A stretch of 64,000 nucleotides of DNA from Rotaria macrura (lineage: Eukaryota > Rotifera > Eurotatoria > Philodinida > Philodinidae), in the NCBI GenBank assembly GCA_900239685.1, contig OENT01000786.1, positions 1 through 64,000 on the forward strand. Reading direction: 5' to 3'. The position numbers and the translations under genes are program-made. The notes below the pieces were generated by a model, which saw only the letters and a list, made by a program, of their open reading frames with translations, was not told where the DNA came from and made no database searches. Positions 1-12,600 of the stretch are shown here, piece by piece. Each line of letters begins with the position of its first letter. The first letter of the stretch is position 1.

Positions 1-779
1 TAAAAAAAATTTCGTTACCCCAGTTTTTCACGTAGAATCGAATGAAGTAAAAAAATTGGCATGCTTGTAAAAATCATGTTATGACCTATCTGACGTGTGG
101 TTGATATTCTCATGCATTCTCTCTTAACATTTAGTTTGTTCATATTCCAATATTGAATGGTAATATAAATCAATTTGAGAACTTGGTGAGCGTTATTCGA
201 AAATTAAATTAATTGAAAAAGACTACACATATTGAAGTGAATGTGTCATATTTTCATATGTTATACGCTTCATTGAAATTTTCGTTCAGTTAAATAAATG
301 AAAATCTATATAATTGTCTGCATCTAAATACGACGAAATGTTACACATTCAACTCATGATGTTACTAGTTTTCTTCAAAATAGTTCTTCTTTGGCATACA
401 ATAGAAGGAGACAAATGCGACAATAAAATACTGACGAGAAACCTGTGTATTCTAAGGATTTACAAAAAAAAGTGTCATGATTATTGGATTTAGTTGTCAA
501 AAATTCAATTATAGATGTTGATTATTTACGAAATCAGTTTATGTTCCACAGGTACAATATGCAGTTTGAAACGCATTCTAGTGTTTTATAATATATGAAA
601 TAGAGTCAGTGAAACGTATAGAGATGTTCACGGTAAATTTGTTCGTCTTATTTTATTTATTTATACGCATTTTATTTCAGGGGACGTCCTCTTCTTCTCT
701 GATGTCATGAATAGAAAGTTATTTTAAAATTGACAGAAATTATGCATAGTAGAAATGTTTTGGCCCTTGCATTTAAATT

Positions 780-1345
780 TTTTCATCCGATAGAGATACG
801 GACTTGTAATGTCTATACTATGATAGACTGAGTCCCTTTTATGAAAAACCTATGCGATCTTCTGAGTAATTGAAAAGCATTGTAGTCATCCATTGGAAAT
901 GTTAATTTTCTGTTCTTGTACTAGAATACTAAATCTTATTGTATCAAACCTAAGGTTCTATGGATAGATATATTTGCAAGCGTCTATGATTGTTCAGGAC
1001 AAAGCTGTCCAATAGGATGTCGGACAGTGTCGGAATTTCGATCAGGGTCTCGGTCATTCCGACAACTTCCTTTTGGAATTCAATATCCAGGATTTTGACA
1101 GCTTCCAACGGATTCCTATCAGATCTGAAAGTTTCAAAATAGGTCTCAACGGGGTCAGTCAATGAAATCAGCAGTCCTAAGTCGTCTATAAAATGTTTTG
1201 TCAAATTTTCCCGGCGTCAAACTTCTCTTCATGATTCATCATATAATGGCGGTAATCTTCACAAATAATATCGATGTCATTCTCGAAAATAATTTTTCAC
1301 TGCTTTTTTTATCATCTTTTTCTCGCTTTGCAGACAAATACACAA
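780..1345. repeat. Dispersed repeat family A, copy 1
   Basis: This stretch aligns by eye with 11590-12450. Shared landmarks in the same order are a 'TTGTAGTCATC' block, 'TGTATCAAAC' followed by 'GGTTCTAT', an 'AGCTGTC(C/T)AATAGGAT' block, 'GTCAATGA(A/G)ATCAG', a 'CTTCAT.ATTCATCATATAAT' block and a terminal 'TTGCAGACA'. No transposase is encoded and the copies are strongly diverged, so this is an old non-autonomous element of unknown class. Confidence 0.6.
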
Positions 1346-1931
1346 AATAAATTACAAAACAGCACGTTTGCGAGTAGAACTGATTTACAGATAGGTTATA
1401 AATGATCGACTATAAAAATGATTCTCAAATTTTCCATACTAAATCTATGACAGTTACTGAAGATTGTTCTTGAACGTGCCATTTATTATTTCCAGTGATG
1501 GATAACTCTGTATCTTGATAAACTATATCAATGATAGCATTCTATGAACGACTTCTACGTTGAAATACTGAGAGACTGCGGTCCGTTAGTCAGTGTATTC
1601 ATGATAGAAACTACATCCTGTGCAATAAGAAGAAAAATGGTCGGTAAGCATATATATATAAGAAAAGAATGTGACGATGTCGTTTGTTTTATTCCCACCC
1701 AAGTTGCGGAGCATATAAGCGCATTCTATTGGCGCTTAGATTAGTTGATGAATTCATAATATTCGCTGCTTTATTCTATTAGGCTTTATTTGATAAAAGA
1801 AAACAGGAAGTCTCTCTCAGAAAACAGATCTTTATATGCGTAAAATTATTCCAGTTAACTCACCTTATACAGGGTATATGAAAAGGATAGATTAATTTGT
1901 GGTCTTTATAAAAAAAATGAATATCTTATCG

Positions 1932-2064
1932 TCAAAAAAGATCTAATTGTTTAACTCATGTATCTAAAGGATACATAAATCTATATCACATATAGACATG
2001 CCTATATATTACATAGATTCATGAATCTAACGAACATATGAATTAAACCATTAGATCTTTTTTG
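1932..2064. repeat. Fold-back hairpin, about 30 bp arms
   Basis: Left arm 1932-1960 and right arm 2035-2064 are near-perfect inverted copies sharing CAAAAAAGATCTAAT followed by GTTTAA. The spacer is itself partly self-complementary (ATATCACATATAGACATG against CCTATATATTACATAG), so the unit could form an extended stem. It is probably a small MITE remnant; no target duplication was identified. Confidence 0.6.
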
Positions 2065-2782
2065 AAAGTACGACATCAATATTTTTAGTAAATATCGCTC
2101 TGTGATCTTTCATTTTCATATGTCCTATATATGAACAATAAGATATCAATAGCAAAAATAGGCTAACAACTAAGGTTAGGATGAGATGACAAGTTTTCCC
2201 CAGCGCTATGCTTACTTTACAATAGTTTCTAATAAAGCCTTTTCTACTATATGTTTGCTACATGACGGATTCCCTTGAAGTGATTGCCCTTTTAGCACGT
2301 TTCATTTTTCCAGTGTTCTTGAGATGTAATCCATGTAATTTTCTCATCAAAACATTCATCTATGATATTTGTCATATAATCAACTTAACTTGTTTCTGGA
2401 ACAATTTAGCAGTTAAAAATCAGCACGAAATCTTTCAGACTATTTCATGTAGGTTTCTTTTAGTAAACTGTGCAGAAGATATGTTTAATTCATTTGTCTC
2501 GATAATTTATAAGTGAATATTTTCATAAGATAAAAAGATGATCTCGACTATCGACACTAAGCACTAGTGAGAAAAGAAATATTGATGAAACTAGTTTTCT
2601 GTTTTGAACCCACCATCTATTAGTAACATTCGAACAGACTAAATAACAAAAAATGTTACAACAAGTCAGTTCTTGTAGAACCAGATGCGATTGATAAAAA
2701 GTGAATTATTGTACAATAGATTTTTGTTTAATATTAGTCTAGGTTATTTCAACAACAACAACAAATAGCTTAGAAATCACTC

Positions 2783-3733
2783 ATGATTCGTATGGCTACT
2801 TTTATTTCTCCTAAAATTCGATTTTGGCTTTTTTTGACCCCTGTTATTCCATCTATGCTTTGTTCTATCATTGTCCTTTATCATTTACTATCGAAACGAA
2901 CTCGACGTCATAATATCAGCAATCATATCATTATAATTCTTTTATGCAATAATTTAATCTATGAACTCATCGATATTTCATTATTCCTCAATTTTTATCG
3001 CTTGCAGACTGTTCGGCCGGCTACACCACAATTATGTGTAATATGGACATTTATAGATCAAGCATTGTGTGCTGTTTCAACAATATTTGTATCTTGGGCA
3101 TCAATCGAACGACACATTCTAATTTTTCACAGTCAATGGTTGTCGACTGCCAGAAGACGTCTGCTTATTCACTATGCACCTTTAGTCTTATTAGTTCTTT
3201 ATATTCTTACATTTCACTCAATTGTCTTTCTATTTCCATTGTGTGAGAAGACATATGATTATACGAAAGAGAAATGTGGTGATCCTCACTGTTTTCAAAG
3301 TTCAAAATTCGTTGGCTCATGGGATAGTATGGTGAATGATATCATTCCAACTCTGACTATCGTCATTTTTAGTACGGCTCTTCTCGTACGTGCTTTAATC
3401 CAAAAGCATCGGATACGTCAGCAAGTTCATTGGCGAAAATATCGAAAAATGGCAATTCAATTAATATCAATATCGATGCTTTATTTTGTTCTTTACATTC
3501 CAGCTATAGTTACCGAACTTGTTCAATTGTGTTGCACATCCGACGATAGTACTAGTATTTTTCAAGAATATGCAGATTTCGTTTCGTACTATGTCATTTT
3601 TCTTCTTCCTGTCGTGTGTCTATTTTCTCTATCTGGGTTTAAATGGAAAATTAAGAATTTTGTCTGTTGGCGTCGAGCAACTCGATTGGTTCATCCAACG
3701 ATCTGGTCTCTGATGCGTCTTCAGGCTCAGTAG
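2783..3733 (+). CDS. Rhodopsin-like 7TM G-protein-coupled receptor
   Basis: Predicted plasma-membrane receptor of 316 residues in one exon. Seven hydrophobic segments lie at about residues 13-35, 47-69, 86-110, 128-152, 185-207, 222-246 and 265-290. The third ends in ASIERH, which takes the place of the class A DRY motif. Cysteines at the start of TM3 (QLCVIW) and in extracellular loop 2 could form the usual disulphide. A basic loop (about 208-222) precedes TM6, and the seventh segment has a LPVVCLF-type motif instead of NPxxY. The ligand is unknown. A second ATG three codons downstream is an alternative start. AATAAA lies at 3858-3863. Intronless ERH-type receptors of this kind are, to my knowledge, a large family in bdelloids. 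The family assignment is firm; function cannot be stated further. Confidence 0.85.
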   Translation: MIRMATFISPKIRFWLFLTPVIPSMLCSIIVLYHLLSKRTRRHNISNHIIIILLCNNLIYELIDISLFLNFYRLQTVRPATPQLCVIWTFIDQALCAVSTIFVSWASIERHILIFHSQWLSTARRRLLIHYAPLVLLVLYILTFHSIVFLFPLCEKTYDYTKEKCGDPHCFQSSKFVGSWDSMVNDIIPTLTIVIFSTALLVRALIQKHRIRQQVHWRKYRKMAIQLISISMLYFVLYIPAIVTELVQLCCTSDDSTSIFQEYADFVSYYVIFLLPVVCLFSLSGFKWKIKNFVCWRRATRLVHPTIWSLMRLQAQ

Positions 3734-6700
3734 CTAGCCTCTATAAAACTCATGAAAATGGAGTTGAACCCTGAATGATTCTTTTCTATTGATGTTTGCT
3801 TTTGTTTTGTAAATAATCATGAAAGTATACATTTATATGATTTAGTAATTTCATGAAAATAAACAGACAACTAACATGCTTTGAATAAGATATTTTATTG
3901 GAAAAGATAAATATGATTGATTCACTCAAATCGTTCTTTCATTCAACGACAGAGTTGTCCTTTTTTTCTAGTTTCTAACTGGAATTTGAGCATTAACTAT
4001 AGTTGACCATATAGGATCGACACGTATTTTAATCAATGATTATCTAAACTGTTCTTCTCGAGAAAAATATTGATTTATAACCATTTCAAACTCTACCAAC
4101 AGAAATCATATTGATAATAAAAATCATATCAATATCCATCATTTTGAAATTTAATTAAAACCAAATAAGTTTGCGATCAGTTTTATCATCGTATATGCTT
4201 TCTATAATTGATAGTACGATATTTCACTTGAATCAACGGATATTTTTAGACTACGAATATTGACGTTCACTATAGTCTAATCAACTATAATGAATAGGAT
4301 TTTATTTACTTTTAAGGAAATAGTTACCATGAGTCAAGTAACATGGAAGTTTCATATAATTGCATATGGCCAGTAGTAGAACCAATTGAATATTTTGTTT
4401 CATAATTATACTTAGGCATACATTTTTACTACGAATCTAAGTAGTTTAGAAAAGTATCTATCAATAGATAACAGACTATTTTAAACGGATAGTGACAAAT
4501 AATAGACGACTAGATGAGAATCTGTATTGTGTTGTGTGAAAGTATATAGAATTCAAATTGATCTAACGAGCACATATCTTTATGATTCGACCTTTAATGT
4601 TTCATGTATTCAACAAAAAAAAGAAAAATCAAGTTATGCTGTATGTAACCACACAGTATCGTATGAAAAGAATATATACATGCTACATTTTCCACATAAA
4701 ATTGTATTATCTAAATATTCGTTCATACTGTTTGAATTCATCAAACAAACGAAGTAACTACTAGCTAGTATTACGTATATCTATTATTTAAAATGGTACT
4801 CTTTTAACATTTTATTCGAACAATCATACTGAACAACGATGATTGATCTTCTGGCAATTATTACATAGAATAAATGCAAGTTAGTTCAACAACGGTTGTA
4901 TCTGTTTAATAACTACGTAATTCATTTTACCGACAAGTCTACTCAATCATCGATTGTAAGATAATTCTTTCTATGATCAATTAAAAAACGTCTCAGCCAA
5001 TATTTTCATGAAAAAGACGTTTTGATTGGCGTATGAATGATTTTTTTAAATTGACCAGACATCCCAGAGACTATATTTTATGAAGTAACATCAGTCATAT
5101 ACTCATTGTCAGAGCTGCTGCTGGCCATTGATTTAATTCTATCTAAATTATACAATGATTTCAGTAGAAGAAAAAACGAAATAACACAATAAATCTATCT
5201 AGAAATACAAAGCAATAGATAATTGTGTAATCCAAGTACCATACGTCGAAAAATTTGCTCTAGACATTAAACTTGCAACAAGTTCGAAGCATGGAAACTA
5301 TTCTATTCGTGACTAGTACAATTGAAAGTAGAATATTTTCAACTTTGACATGATATTGAGAATTATGGATCCGAAAAAGATACTAGTTTTGGATACACAA
5401 ATTTGAAATATAATATACATATCAGTTCAGAGATATTCATAGCTAATCTATATGTTAATATGCTTCTTTTAAGAGCTGAGTACAATCACTAATGGTAGTG
5501 TGAAGAGCGTTCTGGTCCGAAAAAGAAACTCTACAAATTATAACACTGACCATAGAGTATGGGTCATATGACTGTAGAACAATCACTGAAAATGACTATT
5601 AAACATATTGCTGTTCGATTGAATCAACTGATAATACATAGAAAAACCAAGATTTTACCATATTTTTGGCAGCTATATAAATTCATGGGATTTATCATTC
5701 TGTCAATTAATTTCAACATTTTCACTGCACTTCGCTTTTCGTCGAAAAGTGGCTTGAAAAAACTCATTTGTAAACGACTCAATAATGATAGTTCATGCTT
5801 GACGTTTTCATAAATCATAAATAGTATTACGCAATAGAAGAGAGATAAATATGTGCATTGAGAGTATAGTTTAGTACATTTTACCAAGTTTACTTATTAA
5901 GAGAATTATACCATAATGAATAGTTTTACAATGCAAAACAAAATGTTTCATACTAGACATATGCTAAGTCATTGTTCATAAGAATTTTCATGTCAATATC
6001 GATCTCGAACGAACAATAAAATATATTCATAAACTATATATATTCTAAATACTTTCATAAAGTAACATTGAATGATATTTGTTTATGACATGACTTCGAA
6101 GAGATGCAAACAGGAAAATAGCTAGATAATCTTTTTACATACAAAGACTTTGACAAAAGAAAAATTATGGCATTTAAGACTAAATAATCATCTAGTCAAG
6201 TGAACATAAGTCAGATGAGATGTTACTATCGCATTCCATTAATTCTTCAATTCTTTTCTTTTTCTTGCACTTTCAACTTTTCCACAGTGGCTTCCCATTC
6301 ATTTTCAAAGACTAAGTGGGTGTAGAAACTGCCTCATATCTCTGAAATGTTACTGTCTTAAATATAGAAATGTTTTTCAGCAGAGGAAAGAAAAACAAAT
6401 GGTGATTAAGGAAAAAGAACAACGGAAGATAACATCAATAGCAGTACAGCAATTCGACCCGGTTTCGACATCACAAAGAATGAGGCTTACTGGATAAGCT
6501 TCTAAATAGAGAAAAACCTTTGGCAATTAGAAATTATTGACAGGCACATTAGATATTTCGATAAGATTAGTGCAGGATAGATCAGTTCATTATTTCTAAA
6601 AAAAGATAATGTTTGACAAAGAACGAAAACGGATTTTATTATCTTTTGCGTGCATGTCTTCTCTGTATGCGCAATTCATTCATGAGAAATAATTAGCAAT

Positions 6701-9637
6701 TAACAAATCGCACACTTTCTTGAGTTTTTTTTTAAGTATCATGCTCTAATGTACCTTGAATGTTTAAAAAATTGTTTCTATAACTACTGAAGTATCCTAG
6801 ATATTCTGCGATGAAACTATTACATCACAAAATTGGTGTTTAGTCATTTCAATCGTGATTGTTAAATTGTCTTCAATGTTTCTGTTGTATCAGAATCATA
6901 AGTACTTTGGCGAAAACACTCATTTCAATTTCTCGAAGTTTTTCTTGTATAAGAGGAAAAATTTTTCAATCGAGTGACGGACAACAAGCAAGCAATAATT
7001 ATCAAAAGGATTTTATACTCATGTTAGTTAAGTAATTAGTTACATTGTTTACAACTATTAAATGAATATCGTAAATGTAGCATGGTAAATTAAATTGTTT
7101 TCATTGTTGCTAAAACTCACAAAACTCGTAGGAGAATTTCATTTGAGATCGGCATTGATAAAATATATTCAAACACTTGTATGTAGATAGCATGCTTCAA
7201 CGATACATACAAGAGTATTGCATTGTTTTGTCTTTTGATCGCCATGTTTCACATTTTTGTAACTTATCCATGAATCGTATGGATTCATTTTCATTCGATT
7301 TCAAAATGGATTATATTAGCATTCAAATAATTCAATTGGACCACATTGCTTACTGTCGATTAAAATCATCACTGTTCAATCGAATTATCATCATCGTCAT
7401 TTCATAAGTCCGACCGACATGTAGATGATTGTTTGATTGTCATTCTATCATAATTAATTCATGTAACAGAGCAAACTATTACATCTATCTATTGTTCAAT
7501 ATTCTTTAGTATCGGACCCAGAATTTTTTTACTACTATGCATAGTTGCTTGCTAAATTACCCTTGAACTGTGGTTATGCATACATTAACAAGATAGATTA
7601 TAACATTCTTTAAAACTATTTTTGTTTATTCGTATGTTGATTTTCTACCGTCGATTTTGAACATGTAAAATGTATGATCAAGGATATTGCATGTAGGTGT
7701 TGTATATATAAGTACATAAAAATGTTTTGATTCAATGAGTTAGAAAAATTTTTCGAAATAGATACATACTCGATTGAGGATTTCAATCATTTAGCACTGT
7801 AGTCTTAATATTCTACGTATTTGTCTAGTGATAAATGATATCAATTAACTATTTTCACTAGAACTCATCTGCATAGCTTGTCTAACCATAGAAACTTTGA
7901 GCGAGTATGACATGACTGTCGACACCGAATTTTTAGCACATAAAGTGACTTGCAAACGAACTTCATATTGAACGTTATCGAAAACAAATACCCCTGTAAC
8001 TTAGATTTGCTAGTTTAAAAATATTTATTCTGTGGTGAAAGTATTTTGATGACCATTAGAAAAATCAACAATAACTGATTCAACATTAAATGAAAAGAGT
8101 CAGTCAATACTTATACTGAAAATTTTCCGAATAATAAAAATAAGATTCTTTTCTCGTGCCAAATTCATTGTTCATCATAGTATGCTATTGCATGTACAAT
8201 CACAGTCAACATTATAAGATCTCAGCAAAATTAGTTTTTGTTGTATTTACACTTTAATTTTGAAGACAGACTTTCATTTTGTTTTAAAATCAACAAGAGA
8301 TTTGAAGTCGTTTCATCCGATCGCACTCAACTAAATTGAACCTCTAAAAGTTTCTTCCAGTAACATTTTTGTATAGCAACAAGTATAAACCATTTTCTGA
8401 CGGCGTACGATCACATGAAGAAACTGAAACGAACACTGTCTATGAATGACATTCCCTAAAATGACAATGAATCAAATTTTAAGCTGACAAAATTTCATTT
8501 ACTAACGTAGAAGTTACTTTTGCAATAGGGCAATATTTGAGTAGAGAAAAAACTAGAAGACTGTTGTTCTCTCGAGAAAAAATAAATAAAGTTTTCAAAG
8601 ATTAAGACCCATTTTGAATTACAAAACTTGTTTTACTAGAAGAGGCTTTCATTTATCAGCTTACGCATTCAAATGAATGATTTAATGGTTTTATTCTTGA
8701 TATTATAGTCGAATTGAAATTAGGATACCTCTTCAACATGATGGAATCAAGCAATACTATTGCTTGCTGTTTATCAATGCATTTATGAAGAAGTGTATCG
8801 AAGGAGAAGGATATACAATAAAAGTACCTTGTGCTATATGATTCACATCGAGATAATCATAATACAGATTATGTCACATATGTATGGCGCAATATTCAAT
8901 GCAGCCTACTTACAATTATTAATATTGTAACGCTTAATCAAATGTGAAATTAAAATATTATAGACAAGTAATTACTTTTTCATATTATTGATATCTAGTG
9001 TTTCTCTAATTTTTTATGCAACACAGTATAAAAGGAGTATGGAAATATATGAACAATATAGATTTCTATCGAAGTTTATGTATATTAACTCATATCGAAT
9101 GGAAGCATACTATATATATATGAACTATTACTTTGTTCAAGATCTACACTGTGAACTAAAAAATCATGAAGGATTATGTCTTAATACAAAAGACGAATGA
9201 TCACTTTGTTTTATGAAATGTCTGCAACGACACCTATGTCTTATCTCCCATGTCGATGTTGCACGGAATGCAATAATAGTTCTCCTAAGTTGATTCCTCT
9301 TGAGACAATCATAAAGTATCTTCGAAATCAATTTCATTCTTTAGACTTTCTCATAATGAAAATGTCAAATGCATTTCTTTGATAATCCTACATATAATCT
9401 GATCAAAATTTATATCACTTGCGATGTTTATCGTTGAAATGAATATTGAACATTCGCGAATATCTCTGCCATTAGTCAACAAACCATGGAGATACGATAC
9501 AGATAAATTGGTTCAAAGTAATCCAAATAGAGACTAGAAAAAGAATTGACAGTATTCTTGAATGAAATTTTTGTCTGACAGTTTTTCCTCTAGTCGATTT
9601 GGAAAACTTTCAAAAGTTTTGTTCGTTATCAAAGTCA
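3734..9637. other. Gene-poor region
   Basis: About 5.9 kb of A+T-rich DNA after the receptor. Short open frames on both strands (for example 5559-5813, 5624-5887, 7177-7407, 8988-9382) have no domain, no splice-site support and low-complexity composition. I see no RNA gene and no clear transposon end. It ends in the 3' flank of the minus-strand fusion gene. Confidence 0.5.
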
Positions 9638-12600
9638 TCATTTAATTTTCGGCACGATTGCCAATGTTCGTAAATCAGAGACAATGTCCGGTCTATTTCT
9701 GTCATTGATATTTTTAGATATAGCCATTGACATGTTAGACACAGTCGATTTAATTAACTGACTGGGAACTTTTTGTATGGTTTCCAAATATCGACTTAAA
9801 ATAAAGATTTCACTTCGGCAATCATAGCAATGGTCAAGACCATCATCATTTGAATCTTTTAAATCATGATCATAATACGTTGTTCTAATTATATTCTGAA
9901 AGTAGTTCATAGATGATTTGTAATCTTTTACATTGTATTGAGCCGGACGTGCATTTTTTTTAACTATCAAACGACAATCAGCCGAATATCTTGATGCCCA
10001 TGGTGCTAATATCATAATACCCTGCAAGTATTCCATTGGAGAAGGTGTCTGCGGACAATTAAATGTTAAAAGAGATGCAACCGGCTTTATGGATAAATGC
10101 CATTCTTTCTGATTTTTCAAATCGGATATTAAATTATCATTGACTTCGTCTGATGAAGTAAATGTATGAACGTTACAAATCAGTAATAAATCTTTTCTTG
10201 ACTTGGAATATTCGTTGACAATGTCGTCTATCAATTGTGCTGAACGAATATGAATTTTTGGTGTTTTTCTAGTTTCTACTTTTTTAGCGTCAATAAGAAC
10301 AAAATCAAGATTTGGAAATAATTCACTCAAATAATTAATATGTATACCAGGTGCAGCACCAATGTAAAGTACCAAATATTTTTCAGTTTTAGCATAATTT
10401 GTTAGAAATTCGATTTCTGTTAATAAGAGTTTTCGTGTTCCCCAATACTCAGTTGTAGTATTTCTTGAAGTATATTTTGGTTGGTTAGGTGAACGATTTT
10501 GAGTATTTAAAAAGCGATCTCTCTCAGTGAAATTCTTCGAAAATTCACATTCCGAATTACCGTTGATAAAAATTTCACGTAAATGTGGATTACGCTTGTA
10601 GATTTCTAAATCATTAGGGGAGAGGCGCAGAGCGTTTACGTCAGTTTTCTTTTCGAGCTCCAATCGTGCTATTAATGCTTTCTCATCAGCGTGATGATTT
10701 TTGGGATCATTTTTGTAATTAGAATTTCGTTGATTGCCTGTTGATATTGCTGAAGCTTGTGCATCATCAGATCTTTCATCCTTTTGCCATTGTCTATCCT
10801 GTGGTCTTCGAATTCGGTATCTACAAAGAATTCAATTTACACAAAGTAATGAAATAAAGTCATCCATCGTTTTCTTTCCTCAATGTAATTATTTTTAGGT
10901 TCGGTTTGTTTTGGCTCCCGTTTTCTCGAAAATCTCAATAAGAAATTTTTTAAATGACTGATTCTGATCTTAGATTCAACATCTTTCTTTTGATAATCAG
11001 CAAGCATCATAGTAAATAATACTTACTGACGTCCAGTCAAAAGTGGATAAAACAATTTCATAAGATCTATTGAATATTCAATATCATCCATAGCTCGATG
11101 ACTAACTGTCTCACGCCCAATGCTGGATAGTTTACTAACTAATTGTGAATCCGTTTTTGGTGCCCATCGCTTTAACATTCCTCGAAATGAACTAACATCA
11201 ATGATACGATAATGCAAATAATTATGAACTTTTGGCATGCGTTGTTTTAAAACTTCTTTATCGATATGTATTGAACTGCCGGCTAGAGAACATTCTTTTT
11301 CGGGACAATGAAGTCGAAGTAAGTCGAGCAATCTGTCTTCGACATCAGCTTCTGAAAGATGAGACTTAGCGCATTCTTCAATTAAACCATTTCCACCCAG
11401 ATTCGTAGCTTTAAATTGATTTTGATGCCACGGACCGAGCTCTTCTAATTCTTTTTGATCACAATAAACAACCCATTGATCTTTGAAAAATTTCAAAAAT
11501 TAATATAATAGTACAGTTAAAATAAAGGTAACTATTTTTACTAGACTTAAACTCAATAAAAGTTTAGCATTTTACAAAAACTATAGGAACTAGTAGCGTC
11601 TATTTTTAGCGATGCACCGAGTACCGTTTATGAAAATTTATGTGAACTTTTGATTAATGGAAAATGATTGTAGTCATCATTTGGACATACTAATTTCATG
11701 CTATCCGTGTATTATGATAATAAATTTTTGCTGTATCAAACATCAGGTTCTATAGATAAACATATTGAGCAAACGTCGATGATCACGCAGAAAGAAGCTG
11801 TCTAATAGGATCCTTTCGACAATTATCGGAATCCTTAGTATTCTCACAGGATTCGTGGTCATTCTGAAACATTGTGACACTCGAGCACTTCCTGTTAGAA
11901 TCCGATATTTACGATTCCTTCCCAGGAGGATCATTCCGACCGTTGGATCCTATCGGATGCCTGTCGGATCCGATCATGTTTCTATCGGAGTTTCTCTTAT
12001 CCGACGAAATCCCATCGGATTCTTGGTTGCGATCCGAGATTCGGATCCCTAGTATTGGATTTTATCGAATCCTACTATCGGAATCCGATTGAATTTCGTC
12101 GTATGATAAAACAGGCCTCTACTATTGGGATCAAATGCTAATTCGTACGCAAATAAGAAAATAGGTTTCTTCCGTCGGATCCGTTACTATTTCCACAACC
12201 CGGATTCCTGTAAGATTTCATCGGATTTGGTATTGGATTCATTCATCTGGGTTTTGGATCCGATAGGATACAACGTGGTTCGTCAATGAGATCAGTTATT
12301 TTGGGTCATCTGTAAAATTTGTTGCCAAATTTTTCAACCGACAAGTGTCTCTTCATTATTCATCATATAATTGTCATAATCTTCACAATTAAATCAATAC
12401 CAATATAATATTTTTCTGCTGTTTTATTATCATTTCCCCACCTTGCAGACACATGCAGAAAGAAAAGTTAATTTTTTTTTATAAGACCTTTTATTTCATC
12501 AGAGAGATTTCATAAAAGCGAGTAATGATGAACATTAGATGTGATCATCCGATTAAGTTCCATCACTTATAATGGCTTGATATCAAGAAATATAGTTGAA

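Larger units (their letters stand above)
1..2782. other. Non-coding left flank
   Basis: A+T-rich sequence with no convincing coding region; the short open frames here have no recognisable domain. It holds one copy of a dispersed repeat (about 780-1345) and a hairpin (1932-2064), listed separately. Just before the receptor gene a run of CAA units ends in AG at about 2768, a plausible splice or trans-splice acceptor for that gene. Confidence 0.6.

Noticed and set aside
2262-2516. 84-residue hydrophobic, cysteine-containing open frame upstream of the receptor
   Set aside because: No domain, no splice sites supporting a join to the receptor, and composition typical of A+T-rich non-coding DNA.
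11743-12092. Overlapping open frames at 11743-11934 (-), 11855-12052 (+) and 11874-12092 (+)
   Set aside because: They lie in the GGATCC/ATCGGA repeat core inside an intron and show repeat-derived composition with no domain.
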